52,469 bases of DNA. It comes from a virus. Every line of letters begins with the position of its first letter. Within the stretch, counting starts at the first letter, position 1. The translations under genes and the position numbers were made by a program. Location: positions 1-52,469 of the IMG/VR virus record IMGVR_UViG_3300030331_002818; one strand, given 5' to 3'. The notes beneath the pieces were generated by a model. It saw only the letters and a list, made by a program, of their open reading frames with translations, had not been told where the DNA came from and did no database searches. Below, piece after piece: positions 17,695 through 26,067 of the stretch.

Positions 17695-17740
17695 GGAGCG
17701 GTGTACTTTCGCTTGCGAGTGTACACCGTTCCACCTTTTT
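17695..17740 (+). terminator. Intrinsic terminator or attenuator before the primase gene
   Basis: GGAGCGGTGTAC pairs with GTACACCGTTCC (12 base pairs, one G-T wobble), the loop contains a nested CGC/GCG, and CCACCTTTTT follows. This is terminator-like, yet the primase ribosome site GGAGG starts only four bases later and no separate promoter is obvious. Partial termination or processing that sets the SSB-to-primase ratio is a reasonable inference. Confidence 0.65.
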
Positions 17741-17753
17741 GTTGGAGGATACC

Positions 17754-19277
17754 GTGTCACTTGCACAAAGATTTTATGATTTATTTAAAGGCAGCGATAT
17801 TGCTCACGGCACTTACATCGTAAAGAGTAGCCGTGGTAGCGATGGCAAAAAACAAGGTCAAGCTACTGTTTTACGTGAGCCAACCACTGTGGATATGTGG
17901 GAAGAACATTTAAAAGGTGGCACAGGGTTAGGTATTATACCTATCCGTAGTGATAACTTATGTCAATGGGGTGCTATAGATATAGACCAGTACGATGTTA
18001 GTCACAAAGATTTAGTGACTACCTTACGTAATAATAAAATACCAGCCGTTGTCGGCAGGACTAAATCAGGTGGAGCGCATGTCTGGGTATTTTTAACTGA
18101 GCCTATAGAAGCTGAAGATGTACAAAGGCGTATGACAGAGTTGAGTGCCGCCCTTGGTTACTCAGGCAGTGAAATATTCCCTAAACAAACAACTATATTA
18201 AAAGACCGTGGTGATACAGGTAATTTTTTAAATATGCCATATCACGGCGGCGATAATTCTACACGTTATGCTTTTAATGATGAGGGTGAGGCGTTAGGCA
18301 CAGAACAGTTTTTAGAATACGCACAATCGTTTATTCTTACTCCTAATAAATTTCTAAAACTAAATATGAGCTTTGGCACAAAAGATGGCATACTAGAAGA
18401 AGGTCCTCCGTGTCTACAGCATTTATGTAGTAAAGGATTTGGTGAAGGTTCGCGTAATAACGCTTTGTTTAATCTTGGTGTTTACGCTCGAATGTTTGAT
18501 GAGGAAAATTGGGAAGTATTAGTTCAGCGGTATAATATGGATTATTTACACCCTCCCCTTAGTCATAATGAGGTGGGTGTTGTAATACGGCAGTTAAAAA
18601 AGAAAGATTACTTTTATAAGTGTGATGATCAACCAATAAAACCTTTCTGCGATAAAGAAATATGTAAGGGCAGAAAGTATGGTGTCGGTCCGACAGGTGT
18701 GGGCAATGATATGTCCAGCCTTACAAAAATTGATGGTGACCCACCCATATGGATATTAGATGTAGATGGAGAAAGGTTAGAACTTTCCACTAATGGTTTA
18801 ACCAGTCAAGCACAGTTTCAAAAAGAATGTGTTTCACAAATAAATAAGTTCCCTGTAACTGTAAATCAAAGAGCATGGCAGACAAGAATCCAAATGCTTT
18901 TAGATAATTTAACTATTATTGAAGTGCCACCAGATGCCACAATTAAGGGAGAGTTTGAAGATTTATTACATGCCTTTTGTTGCGAGAGAGCCAAGGGGGA
19001 AGACCGCGAGGATATCTTGCAAGGCGTGGCTGTTTGGGTAGATGAAAGAGTTTACTTTCAGGTAAAAGATATTAAAAAGCACTTGTCCGTAAACGACTTT
19101 AACCATTACACTTCTAATAAGATTACACTCCGTTTACAGAACATAGAAGCAGAAAAAATGTTCTGGCGTGTAAGAGGAAAAGGTGTTCATGTTTGGTCGT
19201 TACCCCAAGAGTTTTTTCAAGGGGAGGATGTTAATATCCCGTTGCCAGACTTACCAGTAGCAGATGGGATTATTTAG
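17754..19277 (+). CDS. Archaeo-eukaryotic-type primase (AEP), TOTE-primase-like
   Basis: I chose the GTG after TTGGAGGATACC as start (507 residues) because an upstream frame extension runs through the terminator hairpin. Catalytic features are visible: an acidic pair in GAIDIDQYD (Asp76, Asp78), the SGGAH motif at 105-109 and FPKQ near 150. GNFLNMPYHGG is typical of phage and TOTE-type AEPs. A C-terminal segment (YKCDDQPIKPFCDKEICKGR) holds a cysteine cluster that may bind zinc or an iron-sulphur centre. It would synthesise primers for polymerase A. The SF1 helicase gene starts in its stop codon (TAGTG). Confidence 0.85.
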   Translation: MSLAQRFYDLFKGSDIAHGTYIVKSSRGSDGKKQGQATVLREPTTVDMWEEHLKGGTGLGIIPIRSDNLCQWGAIDIDQYDVSHKDLVTTLRNNKIPAVVGRTKSGGAHVWVFLTEPIEAEDVQRRMTELSAALGYSGSEIFPKQTTILKDRGDTGNFLNMPYHGGDNSTRYAFNDEGEALGTEQFLEYAQSFILTPNKFLKLNMSFGTKDGILEEGPPCLQHLCSKGFGEGSRNNALFNLGVYARMFDEENWEVLVQRYNMDYLHPPLSHNEVGVVIRQLKKKDYFYKCDDQPIKPFCDKEICKGRKYGVGPTGVGNDMSSLTKIDGDPPIWILDVDGERLELSTNGLTSQAQFQKECVSQINKFPVTVNQRAWQTRIQMLLDNLTIIEVPPDATIKGEFEDLLHAFCCERAKGEDREDILQGVAVWVDERVYFQVKDIKKHLSVNDFNHYTSNKITLRLQNIEAEKMFWRVRGKGVHVWSLPQEFFQGEDVNIPLPDLPVADGII

Positions 19278-20794
19278 TGCATATTGTACTCGGACCTCCA
19301 GGAACAGGTAAGACTACTAAATTACTCAACTTAGTTGAACAATATATGCAATCTGGAGTGCCACCAGACCGCATCGGTTATTTTGCCTTTACACGTAGGG
19401 CGGCTACAGAAGCCATAGATCGTGCTTGTGCAAAATTTAATTTAACGAAAAAAGAGTTACCTTATTTTAGAACATTGCACAGCTTGGCATTTTTAATGTC
19501 AGGTATGAAACACTCTCAAGTTATGACTGCTGAAAAATATCAAGAGGTAGCTGAGTGGTTAAAGATAGGTAAGTTTTTTGGTGGCTCTAATGTAGATCAA
19601 GGTCCGTATAAGGATTTTGGTTATGGTGATAAATTTTTAGAAATTATAAATATATCAAGGATTCTTCGTCAACCTTTACGCAGAGTTTACAATGAAAGTA
19701 TTGTTCCTTTAAAAACAGATTGGTCTAGAGTTGAGTATGTAGACAGAGGATTAAAGCATTGGAAAAATTCCTATGGATTACAAGATTATGCAGGGATGTT
19801 AGAAGTTTTTATAGAACAAGAATTATGCCCACGATTAGAAGTTGTTTTTATAGATGAGGCACAAGATTTATCTCCCATCCAATGGGAGATGGTAAAATTG
19901 TTAGAGCAAAATAGCCAGATATGCTATGTGGCTGGCGATGATGATCAAGCCATATTCCGTTACGCTGGCGCAGATGTAGATCACTTTGTAGGACTCCAAG
20001 GGGAAACTACCCTCTTGGATCAATCCTACCGCATCCCCTCCAGCCACCACGCACTTAGTAGCAAAGTCATTCAAAGTATCGTAGGAAGGCGGGATAAAAT
20101 CTTTGAACCCAAAAAGGGGGATGGGAATATACTCTGGCATAGGCACTCCGAAGAGGTAGATCTAAGCTCAGGTGATTGGTTACTATTAAGTCGCACCACA
20201 CGAGGCGCACAGCAAATAGAAGAAGAGGTGCGACGCAGAGGCCACCTGTACATCTATAATGGTTCAGCCAGTATAGATAGTAAAGTTTTAGAGGCAGTCC
20301 GCTATTGGGAACATCTGCGAGAAGGTAATCGTTTAAATTCAGAGCAAGTCAGGCTTGTGTATAAACATATGCTTTTGAACAGTCAGGTAGCTTACGGATA
20401 TAAAACTATGCCCGATGGCGATGATTCTAGTTTTTACAGTCTTGAAGATTTACAAAGAGATCATGGGCTGTTGCATAATCAACCTTGGGATATAGGGCTT
20501 GGCAAAATAAATGAACGTGATCGCACATATATAAAAGCCTGTTTGCGTAAAGGTGAGAGTTTAACGGATACTCCACGGTTACGTATATCTACTATACATT
20601 CTGCAAAAGGTGCTCAAGCTACAAATGTAATGCTTTTAACAGATACTATGCGTAGACCCTACAGTATGTGGAGGAAGATAAATAGTTATGTAGAAGATGA
20701 AGCAAGAGTATTTTATGTGGGCTTAACGAGAGCTACAGATAATTTACATTTGATTCATCCTATGTTTAGTCAAGGCTATGCTCTACCGAGGTGA
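19277..20794 (+). CDS. UvrD/Rep-like superfamily 1 DNA helicase
   Basis: The 505-residue protein starts at a GTG overlapping the primase stop, so translation is coupled. Motifs appear in order: Walker A GPPGTGKTT at residues 6-14, AFTRRAATEA (Ia), DEAQDLSPIQW (II), GDDDQAIFRYAGAD (III), LDQSYRIP (IV), STIHSAKGAQA (V) and YVGLTRATDNLHL (VI). This set defines an SF1A 3'-5' helicase. It probably serves as the replicative or recombination helicase working with the AEP primase; no DnaB-type helicase was seen in the window. Confidence 0.92.
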   Translation: MHIVLGPPGTGKTTKLLNLVEQYMQSGVPPDRIGYFAFTRRAATEAIDRACAKFNLTKKELPYFRTLHSLAFLMSGMKHSQVMTAEKYQEVAEWLKIGKFFGGSNVDQGPYKDFGYGDKFLEIINISRILRQPLRRVYNESIVPLKTDWSRVEYVDRGLKHWKNSYGLQDYAGMLEVFIEQELCPRLEVVFIDEAQDLSPIQWEMVKLLEQNSQICYVAGDDDQAIFRYAGADVDHFVGLQGETTLLDQSYRIPSSHHALSSKVIQSIVGRRDKIFEPKKGDGNILWHRHSEEVDLSSGDWLLLSRTTRGAQQIEEEVRRRGHLYIYNGSASIDSKVLEAVRYWEHLREGNRLNSEQVRLVYKHMLLNSQVAYGYKTMPDGDDSSFYSLEDLQRDHGLLHNQPWDIGLGKINERDRTYIKACLRKGESLTDTPRLRISTIHSAKGAQATNVMLLTDTMRRPYSMWRKINSYVEDEARVFYVGLTRATDNLHLIHPMFSQGYALPR

Positions 20795-20811
20795 TAACAA
20801 AAGAGTTATCA
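20792..20811 (+). promoter_or_regulatory. TGATAAC/GTTATCA inverted repeat at the helicase stop
   Basis: TGATAAC, a six-base loop and GTTATCA form a perfect seven-base-pair palindrome that includes the helicase stop codon. Related TGATAA...TTATCA palindromes occur between other transcription units at 33353-33369 and 34335-34354. It may be an operator, or a weak terminator. Confidence 0.55.
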
Positions 20812-20854
20812 ATACAAACCCAGTTGCTATTATGTTTTTACGGTAGCAACACAC

Positions 20855-20863
20855 AGAAAGGAG
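20855..20863 (+). promoter_or_regulatory. Extended Shine-Dalgarno leader AGAAAGGAG
   Basis: CACACAGAAAGGAG lies seven bases before a GTG start and decides that start. The same leader core precedes ten other plus-strand small genes in the window. It is complementary to a CUCCUUUCU 16S rRNA tail. Confidence 0.8.
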
Positions 20864-20869
20864 TTTGCC

Positions 20870-21130
20870 GTGGAACTACAGTATTTTAATAAAAAGTCGT
20901 TGATTAAGGCTAACAATGAGGCTATACGTAAAAAGCGCAACCGCGCAATACAGCCCTCAGTGTTAAAAACACTTGACGACAAAACTAAGTTTCCTGTCGT
21001 GTTCTCTATGACACATAATGACAGGGAAGTGAGGGTAAAACTTTTACTTAACCCTCAGACAGAGGCATGGCTGGATGTATCTTTTAAAACTTTTTGCAGC
21101 TTGCCTACAGTGACAATGCCAACAGCTTGA
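20870..21130 (+). CDS. Small early protein, unknown function
   Basis: The 86-residue protein begins at GTG after the AGAAAGGAG leader. The N-terminal third is very basic (KANNEAIRKKRNRAI), and the rest has a compact alternating pattern (PVVFSMTHNDREVRVKLLL). There are no recognised motifs. The basic N-terminus could contact nucleic acid. It forms a pair with the DUF932 gene, which has the same type of leader 21 bases downstream. Confidence 0.6.
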   Translation: MELQYFNKKSLIKANNEAIRKKRNRAIQPSVLKTLDDKTKFPVVFSMTHNDREVRVKLLLNPQTEAWLDVSFKTFCSLPTVTMPTA

Positions 21131-21151
21131 CTCATAGAAAGGAGCAATATT

Positions 21152-22180
21152 ATGGCACATATGGTAGAAACGATGGCATACGCAGGAGCCGTTCCTTGGC
21201 ATGGATTAGGAACTGCTGTTGATGGTAATATGTCCCCCCAAGAGATGCTGGTTGCGGCTGGTCTCGATTGGACAGTTAGTAAGCGTCCTGCTTACACAGT
21301 TGATAAACCAAATTGTTGGAATATCATCGACCCCACTGGTGAGGCTGGTTTTATCCGCGCACCAGATACACACTTCTTAGTACGTGATACTGATAACAAA
21401 GTGCTTTCGCATTGTGGTGAAGGTTACATACCTTTTCAAAATGCTGAAGTTATGGACTTCTTTAAAAAGTTTACCGATGCAGGGCAAATGACTATGGAAA
21501 CTGCTGGTAGCTTAAAAGAGGGTAAAGATGTATGGGGGTTAGCAAAACTAACTGATAAGTTCCAGTTAGCTGGTGATGATGAGGTTAAGGGTTACCTACT
21601 ACTTAACAATAGTCACCAAGTAGGTAAGGCGATGACCATTATGTTCACGCCTATCCGCGTTGTTTGTAATAACACTCTCACCCAAGCTATGAATATAGAG
21701 GGCAACCGCTTCCGCGTATTGCACTTGCAAATGTTCGATGAGGAGATACAAAAAGCTGCTGAAGAGGCTTTGGGTATTAGTGGTCAACAAATGGTGCAGT
21801 TTAAAGAGCAATCTGAGTTCTTAGCAAGCAAACGTGCTAAAGACTTTGATGTTGACAACTTTATTGCAGAGTTGTTTCAACCGCAGTTGCTTATTGAGCG
21901 AGCTAAAGATTCCAATAATGATAACCTACCACCGCTTCGTGATGAGTTTAAGCGTACAGCAGAACTTGTAAATGATGCGTTAGTTACGAGTCCTGGTGCG
22001 ACTATGAAGTCTGCTAAAGGTACTTGGTGGGGTGCGCTCAATGCGGTAACTTATGTTGTGGATCACCAAAAGCGTTCACAAGCTGAGGGTAATGCTTTAC
22101 ACTCTGCTTGGTTTGGCTCTGGTGCTAATACTAAACGTAAAGCACTGAGTAAGGCTTTGGAGTATGCCGAAGCTGCTTAA
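21152..22180 (+). CDS. DUF932 family phage/plasmid protein
   Basis: The 342-residue protein follows CATAGAAAGGAGCAATATT. Its N-terminus (YAGAVPWHGLGTAV), the middle GEGYIPFQNAEVMDFF, and TPIRVVCNNTLTQAM followed by FRVLHL are the hallmarks of the DUF932 family (plasmid- and phage-borne proteins of about 300-350 residues). The biochemical role of this family is not established, although members are common in early or plasmid-maintenance gene sets. A terminator follows. Confidence 0.85.
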   Translation: MAHMVETMAYAGAVPWHGLGTAVDGNMSPQEMLVAAGLDWTVSKRPAYTVDKPNCWNIIDPTGEAGFIRAPDTHFLVRDTDNKVLSHCGEGYIPFQNAEVMDFFKKFTDAGQMTMETAGSLKEGKDVWGLAKLTDKFQLAGDDEVKGYLLLNNSHQVGKAMTIMFTPIRVVCNNTLTQAMNIEGNRFRVLHLQMFDEEIQKAAEEALGISGQQMVQFKEQSEFLASKRAKDFDVDNFIAELFQPQLLIERAKDSNNDNLPPLRDEFKRTAELVNDALVTSPGATMKSAKGTWWGALNAVTYVVDHQKRSQAEGNALHSAWFGSGANTKRKALSKALEYAEAA

Positions 22181-22202
22181 CTTGACAAAGTAGTTCTTGT
22201 CG

Positions 22203-22241
22203 CGGTATGGTTCGTTAATTAAAATGAACCATACCGTTTTT
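22203..22241 (+). terminator. Rho-independent terminator after the DUF932 gene
   Basis: CGGTATGGTTC and GAACCATACCG form a perfect 11-base-pair stem with a 12-base loop, followed by five T residues. A TTGACA box at 22182-22187 with TATGGT 18 bases further on overlaps the stem, so this hairpin could instead be the 5' stem-loop of a new transcript. Both readings place a transcription boundary here. Confidence 0.8.
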
Positions 22242-22261
22242 CCATAGAAAGGGAGATGTAA

Positions 22262-22861
22262 ATGTTTTATGCAATATGTGAAGCTACTCCAGGAAGCTCT
22301 GGATCTCCTTACACAGTATATAGGTTTGCTACGCTAGAATCTTTAAAAGAGTGTGAAGCGGTAAACGAGTATAGCATAATTTATAACGGTGAATCACCTA
22401 GACAATTAGTTGAGTTTTGCTCAATAGCAGAGCTACATGATGTAGCTTTTAATTTAGGTGGGGACACAACATTTGTTTCCCATCAACAAGCGGCTGACCA
22501 TGTGCATGAGGCAGTGGTTAAAAAAGCCAAAGTATGGAAACCTGAAGAGGAGCCAAGTATGTCTAACATACATGTAGATCAGTTTAATAATAAAGCACAG
22601 AAACATGAAGCAGAGGTAAAAGAAGCTAAGAAACCTCGTACTCGTTTTAGAAATGATGCTCGCATTATTGTGTTGAAAGATACACCCACTGTTCGTGAGG
22701 GTACTAATCGTTACCGTAATATGAAAGTAATTATGGAAAGTGCTACGGTTGGCGAAGCCCTAGCTAATCTTCGTGCATTAAACCCTGCTCCAGGATGTGG
22801 TGTTGATATTAGGATAGCGATAGAAGCTGGTGTTATAAAATTGGATTGGCAGGAGCAATAA
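22262..22861 (+). CDS. Two-domain phage protein with DNA-binding-like C-terminus
   Basis: The 199-residue protein follows CATAGAAAGGGAGATGTAA. The N-terminal domain (about residues 1-85) is of unknown fold. A charged Lys/Glu linker leads to a C-terminal domain (FRNDARIIVLKDTPTVREGT, then YRNMKVIM and ATVGEAL..LRALNP) repeated in many phage proteins next to replication genes. The C-terminal pattern could be winged-helix-like, which is inference. It ends three bases before the hypermodification gene and may be co-transcribed with it. Confidence 0.55.
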   Translation: MFYAICEATPGSSGSPYTVYRFATLESLKECEAVNEYSIIYNGESPRQLVEFCSIAELHDVAFNLGGDTTFVSHQQAADHVHEAVVKKAKVWKPEEEPSMSNIHVDQFNNKAQKHEAEVKEAKKPRTRFRNDARIIVLKDTPTVREGTNRYRNMKVIMESATVGEALANLRALNPAPGCGVDIRIAIEAGVIKLDWQEQ

Positions 22862-22863
22862 CC

Positions 22864-23760
22864 ATGTTGCCCGAAGCTGTAGAAAGTTACTTCGGTTGGA
22901 TTAATGAGCGGCACTCGATATACCAGCGTAGGTTATCGGGTGCGCCACCACCTTGGACTGATGACCCCATTTTGCAAGAATATAAATTTACAAACCCTTT
23001 TCGTGAGAATGATAGGGTAACTGTATGGATGCGGCAAAATTGGACAAAGCCAAACGATAATCGTTCACATAGTGAAATGATATTTAATTGTTGTCTGTTT
23101 CGTATGGTTGGCACAAGTGAGTTTGCCGAGGATCATGGGTGGGTGGAAGATTTTAACCCACAAAAAACCAAACACCTTATTGATTCAAGACTTTCTCTTG
23201 GTAAAAGAACATTTACTGGTGCATATATAATCACTAACCAAGGACTCAAAGCACCAAAGTCAGAGGTAGTAGTTGACCATTTCCTCACGCCCATATGGGA
23301 AAATAAAGAAACGCTGGCGAAGATTGCCCAACAAACGCAGTCGCTCCAAGCGTTACATGAAGCGATGGGTGCGTATAAAGGGTGGGGAGGAGGAGGTTTT
23401 ATGTCATACGAAGTGGTTACCGACCTCAACTACACACCTGTATTGGATAAGGCAAAAGACCGTTTTAGTTGGGCTAACGCGGGTCCAGGAGCTATACGAG
23501 GAATTAACCGTATCCTCGGAAGAGATTTAAAAAAGGGTATGACCCAGCCTATAGCTAACGAACACATGGTCAGGTTATTAAAACATGCACCTTATCATGT
23601 TTTAAAACATGTGCCTCTTGATCAGGTAGATATGCGTACGATTGAGCATAGCTTATGTGAGTGGGATAAATATGAGCGTGTAAGGTTAGGGCAAGGTAGA
23701 CCAAGAAGTATTTATCACCCTACTTTATTAACAGATACACCAAAAGGAGCCGTAGAATGA
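22864..23760 (+). CDS. DNA base hypermodification protein (thymine pyrophosphorylase / hmdU DNA kinase helical family)
   Basis: I chose the ATG after AGGAGCAATAACC (298 residues). The sequence carries the family pattern strongly: FFGWINER-like opening (YFGWINERHSIYQRR), PWTDDPILQEYKFTN, NDRVTVWMRQNW, GAYIITN, FMSYEVVTDLNYT, NAGPGAIRGINRILGR and a terminal CEWDKYERVRLGQGRPRS. This matches the alpha-glutamyl/putrescinyl-thymine pyrophosphorylase and 5-hydroxymethyl-dU DNA kinase helical-domain superfamily. These enzymes act on hydroxymethyl-uracil in DNA during thymine hypermodification in phages such as SP10 and phiW-14. No P-loop kinase is fused to it. ATGA overlap with the glycosyltransferase implies one pathway. 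Confidence 0.82.
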   Translation: MLPEAVESYFGWINERHSIYQRRLSGAPPPWTDDPILQEYKFTNPFRENDRVTVWMRQNWTKPNDNRSHSEMIFNCCLFRMVGTSEFAEDHGWVEDFNPQKTKHLIDSRLSLGKRTFTGAYIITNQGLKAPKSEVVVDHFLTPIWENKETLAKIAQQTQSLQALHEAMGAYKGWGGGGFMSYEVVTDLNYTPVLDKAKDRFSWANAGPGAIRGINRILGRDLKKGMTQPIANEHMVRLLKHAPYHVLKHVPLDQVDMRTIEHSLCEWDKYERVRLGQGRPRSIYHPTLLTDTPKGAVE

Positions 23761-25031
23761 AGTTTCTAATGACAATGTTTCAAATACAAGATTACGGTGG
23801 GATCATCAACCATGCCGAGTATCTTGCTAAAGGTTTAAAAGAGTTAGGCCATGAAGTTGATTTTACAATGCTTGTTCCTAAAAATAAGGTGGCGGGAAAC
23901 AGCTCTCCACCAAAAAACTTTGATCAATACCGTAAGGTCGGAACAGGATATTTACACCATCAAGCTAGGGGGTGGGTCGGTCTGCCAAAAGTGCCTTACC
24001 TTTCTAAATATCACAGGGATTTATTTAAACAGAAAGCCGCCAAATATGATGCTGTTTTATGGCATATTCCTGTACCCACTATGAGTAAAGAAAATAAAGG
24101 TATTACCGATTGGTTAGATTTGTACGGCCATGGCACTAAAAACATAGCCATCATACATGATGGTAATTTACCTGAGTTATACCCTCATTTAATACATGTA
24201 CATGAGATGTTTCATTCTGCCGTGTGTGTACATGAGTCAGCTATGGTTTCTGGAGACATGTTGCCCATACCACGCAAATTAATAGTAAATCCTTTTGATG
24301 TAAGTAAGGCTGATGGTTGGACTGACTTCGAAAGGCGAGAAGGGTTTGCAGCTATTCAAGTTTTTAAGGCTTGGAAGCGTGTAGATACTTTAATTCGTGC
24401 CATAAGATATATGGATAATAGTGAGTGTAAGCTCATAGGTGGAGAAGGTATTGAGTACCGATACATGACTAGTCCTGATAAATGCAAACCAAAATATTTT
24501 GATGAGACAGGTGAGCGCATATGGGATAGAGCCAAGCGTTATGGTATGCAGCACCTAGGAACTGTTCCAAATGATAAAGTGTTAGAAATATTAAAAACAG
24601 TCAAACTACAAATTGATCCAAGCTATAGTAAAAAATACTCTAGCTTCGGCGCACATTTTAATAGGACTACTGTAGAAGCAATAATCTGCGGCGCAGTTCC
24701 CGTAGCTACTGATTGGGGTATGTGGAACAGTGAAATATTTAAGGCTGGAGAAAATTATATAGAGATTCCCGCTGAGGGTAAAACATTTGTGATCGCTGAT
24801 ATTATCGATGATGCAGTGCATGATAAACAACAATGGATTCGTATAAAAGAAAACAATCTAAAATTGTTAGAGCTATTTGATATGCGTAATGTAGCTCAAA
24901 GCTATGTTGATTTAGTAAACAGTAATCAAGGATTACCTATTGGCACTCCCGATACAAAAGCCCTGCAAAAATGCCAAAAAAACTTAGAGTTCTTTGGTAT
25001 TGGCTCTACAGACCCCGTTCGAGTGGCTTAG
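23757..25031 (+). CDS. GT-B type glycosyltransferase, candidate DNA base glycosyltransferase
   Basis: The 424-residue protein begins in an ATGA overlap with the hypermodification gene. The N-terminal Rossmann-like half opens MKFLMTMFQIQDYGGIINHA with YLAKGLKELGHEVDF, the acceptor domain pattern of GT4-like enzymes. The C-terminal half has GFAAIQVFKAWKRVDTLIRA, HLGTVPNDKVLEIL and EAIICGAVPVATDWG, the typical nucleotide-sugar-binding domain. There is no signal peptide or membrane segment, so a cytosolic acceptor is likely. Given the coupling, DNA carrying a modified thymine is the most attractive acceptor. A surface-glycan or host-directed role remains possible. Confidence 0.78.
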   Translation: MKFLMTMFQIQDYGGIINHAEYLAKGLKELGHEVDFTMLVPKNKVAGNSSPPKNFDQYRKVGTGYLHHQARGWVGLPKVPYLSKYHRDLFKQKAAKYDAVLWHIPVPTMSKENKGITDWLDLYGHGTKNIAIIHDGNLPELYPHLIHVHEMFHSAVCVHESAMVSGDMLPIPRKLIVNPFDVSKADGWTDFERREGFAAIQVFKAWKRVDTLIRAIRYMDNSECKLIGGEGIEYRYMTSPDKCKPKYFDETGERIWDRAKRYGMQHLGTVPNDKVLEILKTVKLQIDPSYSKKYSSFGAHFNRTTVEAIICGAVPVATDWGMWNSEIFKAGENYIEIPAEGKTFVIADIIDDAVHDKQQWIRIKENNLKLLELFDMRNVAQSYVDLVNSNQGLPIGTPDTKALQKCQKNLEFFGIGSTDPVRVA

Positions 25032-25089
25032 TGTTTTTAGGCCACCAACCTACCACCCATAACCTTAGATACGATCGAGGAGGCTTTAT

Positions 25090-26067
25090 ATGCGGTCAAT
25101 TTTAGCTAGGGGTGTAAGTGAAGCCCTCTATATAGGGCAACAAGCCTTATTTTCATCAGGTAAGCAGGTTGAAACACGTAATGGTCCCGTGTTAGAATTT
25201 GATACTCCTGTTATGACAACTTACACCCATAGTCGTGAGAGAGTTCTGTTTTACCCAGAACGTGATGCTAACCCATATTTTCATTTAATGGAAAGTTTAT
25301 GGATGTTGGCAGGGCGTAATGATGTGCCATGGATTTTAAGTTTTAATGGTCGCATGAATACATATAGTGATGATGGTAAAACTTTCCACGGTGCTTATGG
25401 ATACAGATGGAGGGAGTGGTTTGGTAAAGATCAATTAAAAACTGTTCTGTTTAGATTAGGCACTTACCGTAATGATCGTAGGGCTGTGTTAGGTATATGG
25501 GATCCTCACCAAGACTTAGTTGAAACCAACGATGGTAAAGATTACCCCTGTAATACCCAGATATATTTTTGGGAGCGTAGGGGTGAATTAAATATGACTG
25601 TAACTAATCGTAGTAATGATATGATCTGGGGTGCGTATGGTGCTAATGCTGTTCATATGTCTGTCTTGTTAGAGTATATGGCTGCGATGCTCGGATATGC
25701 TGTAGGCACGTATTATCAATTTAGTAATAACCTTCATGCGTATACAGATGTTTTAAAAAAGTTAGAAGGTATGCAAGCAGATTATGAACCATATCTTACA
25801 TTAGCCGAGGATGGATTAAGTTATAACCCACCATCTTTAGTTGATGATCCTGATACATTTGATCAAGAACTGCAAGAATGGTTTTTAGATGAAGCAAGAG
25901 TAACTTACAATAATGTTTATTTAGGTACGACTTGTGGAAATATGCGTAAATCGTGGAGGTTTTGGAAGAGTAAAAATTATCAAAATGCTTTTCATTGTGC
26001 CAATGCAATAGAAGATCGCGCATGGCGTAAAGCCTGTATAGAATGGCTGCAAAGGAGAATTAAGTGA
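25090..26067 (+). CDS. Thymidylate synthase family enzyme, candidate dUMP hydroxymethylase
   Basis: The 325-residue protein follows GAGGAGGCTTTAT. ThyA-fold signatures are clear: FHLMESLWMLAGRNDV, the catalytic cysteine in DYPCNTQ (Cys154), and NRSNDMIWGAYGANAVH (residues 173-189). Asn186 occupies the position that in ThyA selects uracil over cytosine, so dUMP is the likely substrate. The enzyme is longer than E. coli ThyA (264 residues), and its C-terminus lacks the usual closing motif. In hypermodifying phages this subfamily makes 5-hydroxymethyl-dUMP. Context with the pyrophosphorylase-type gene favours that, but ordinary dTMP synthesis cannot be excluded. The next gene overlaps its stop. 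Confidence 0.8.
   Translation: MRSILARGVSEALYIGQQALFSSGKQVETRNGPVLEFDTPVMTTYTHSRERVLFYPERDANPYFHLMESLWMLAGRNDVPWILSFNGRMNTYSDDGKTFHGAYGYRWREWFGKDQLKTVLFRLGTYRNDRRAVLGIWDPHQDLVETNDGKDYPCNTQIYFWERRGELNMTVTNRSNDMIWGAYGANAVHMSVLLEYMAAMLGYAVGTYYQFSNNLHAYTDVLKKLEGMQADYEPYLTLAEDGLSYNPPSLVDDPDTFDQELQEWFLDEARVTYNNVYLGTTCGNMRKSWRFWKSKNYQNAFHCANAIEDRAWRKACIEWLQRRIK

Noticed and set aside
17676-17753. N-terminal extension of the primase frame
   Set aside because: It would translate the terminator hairpin and lacks a ribosome site; GTG 17754 follows GGAGGATACC.
25090-26067. Reading the ThyA-family enzyme as a dCMP hydroxymethylase (T4 gp42 type)
   Set aside because: The residue selecting the base is Asn (GAN in the NRSNDMIWGAYGANAVH block), not the Asp seen in dCMP-specific enzymes.
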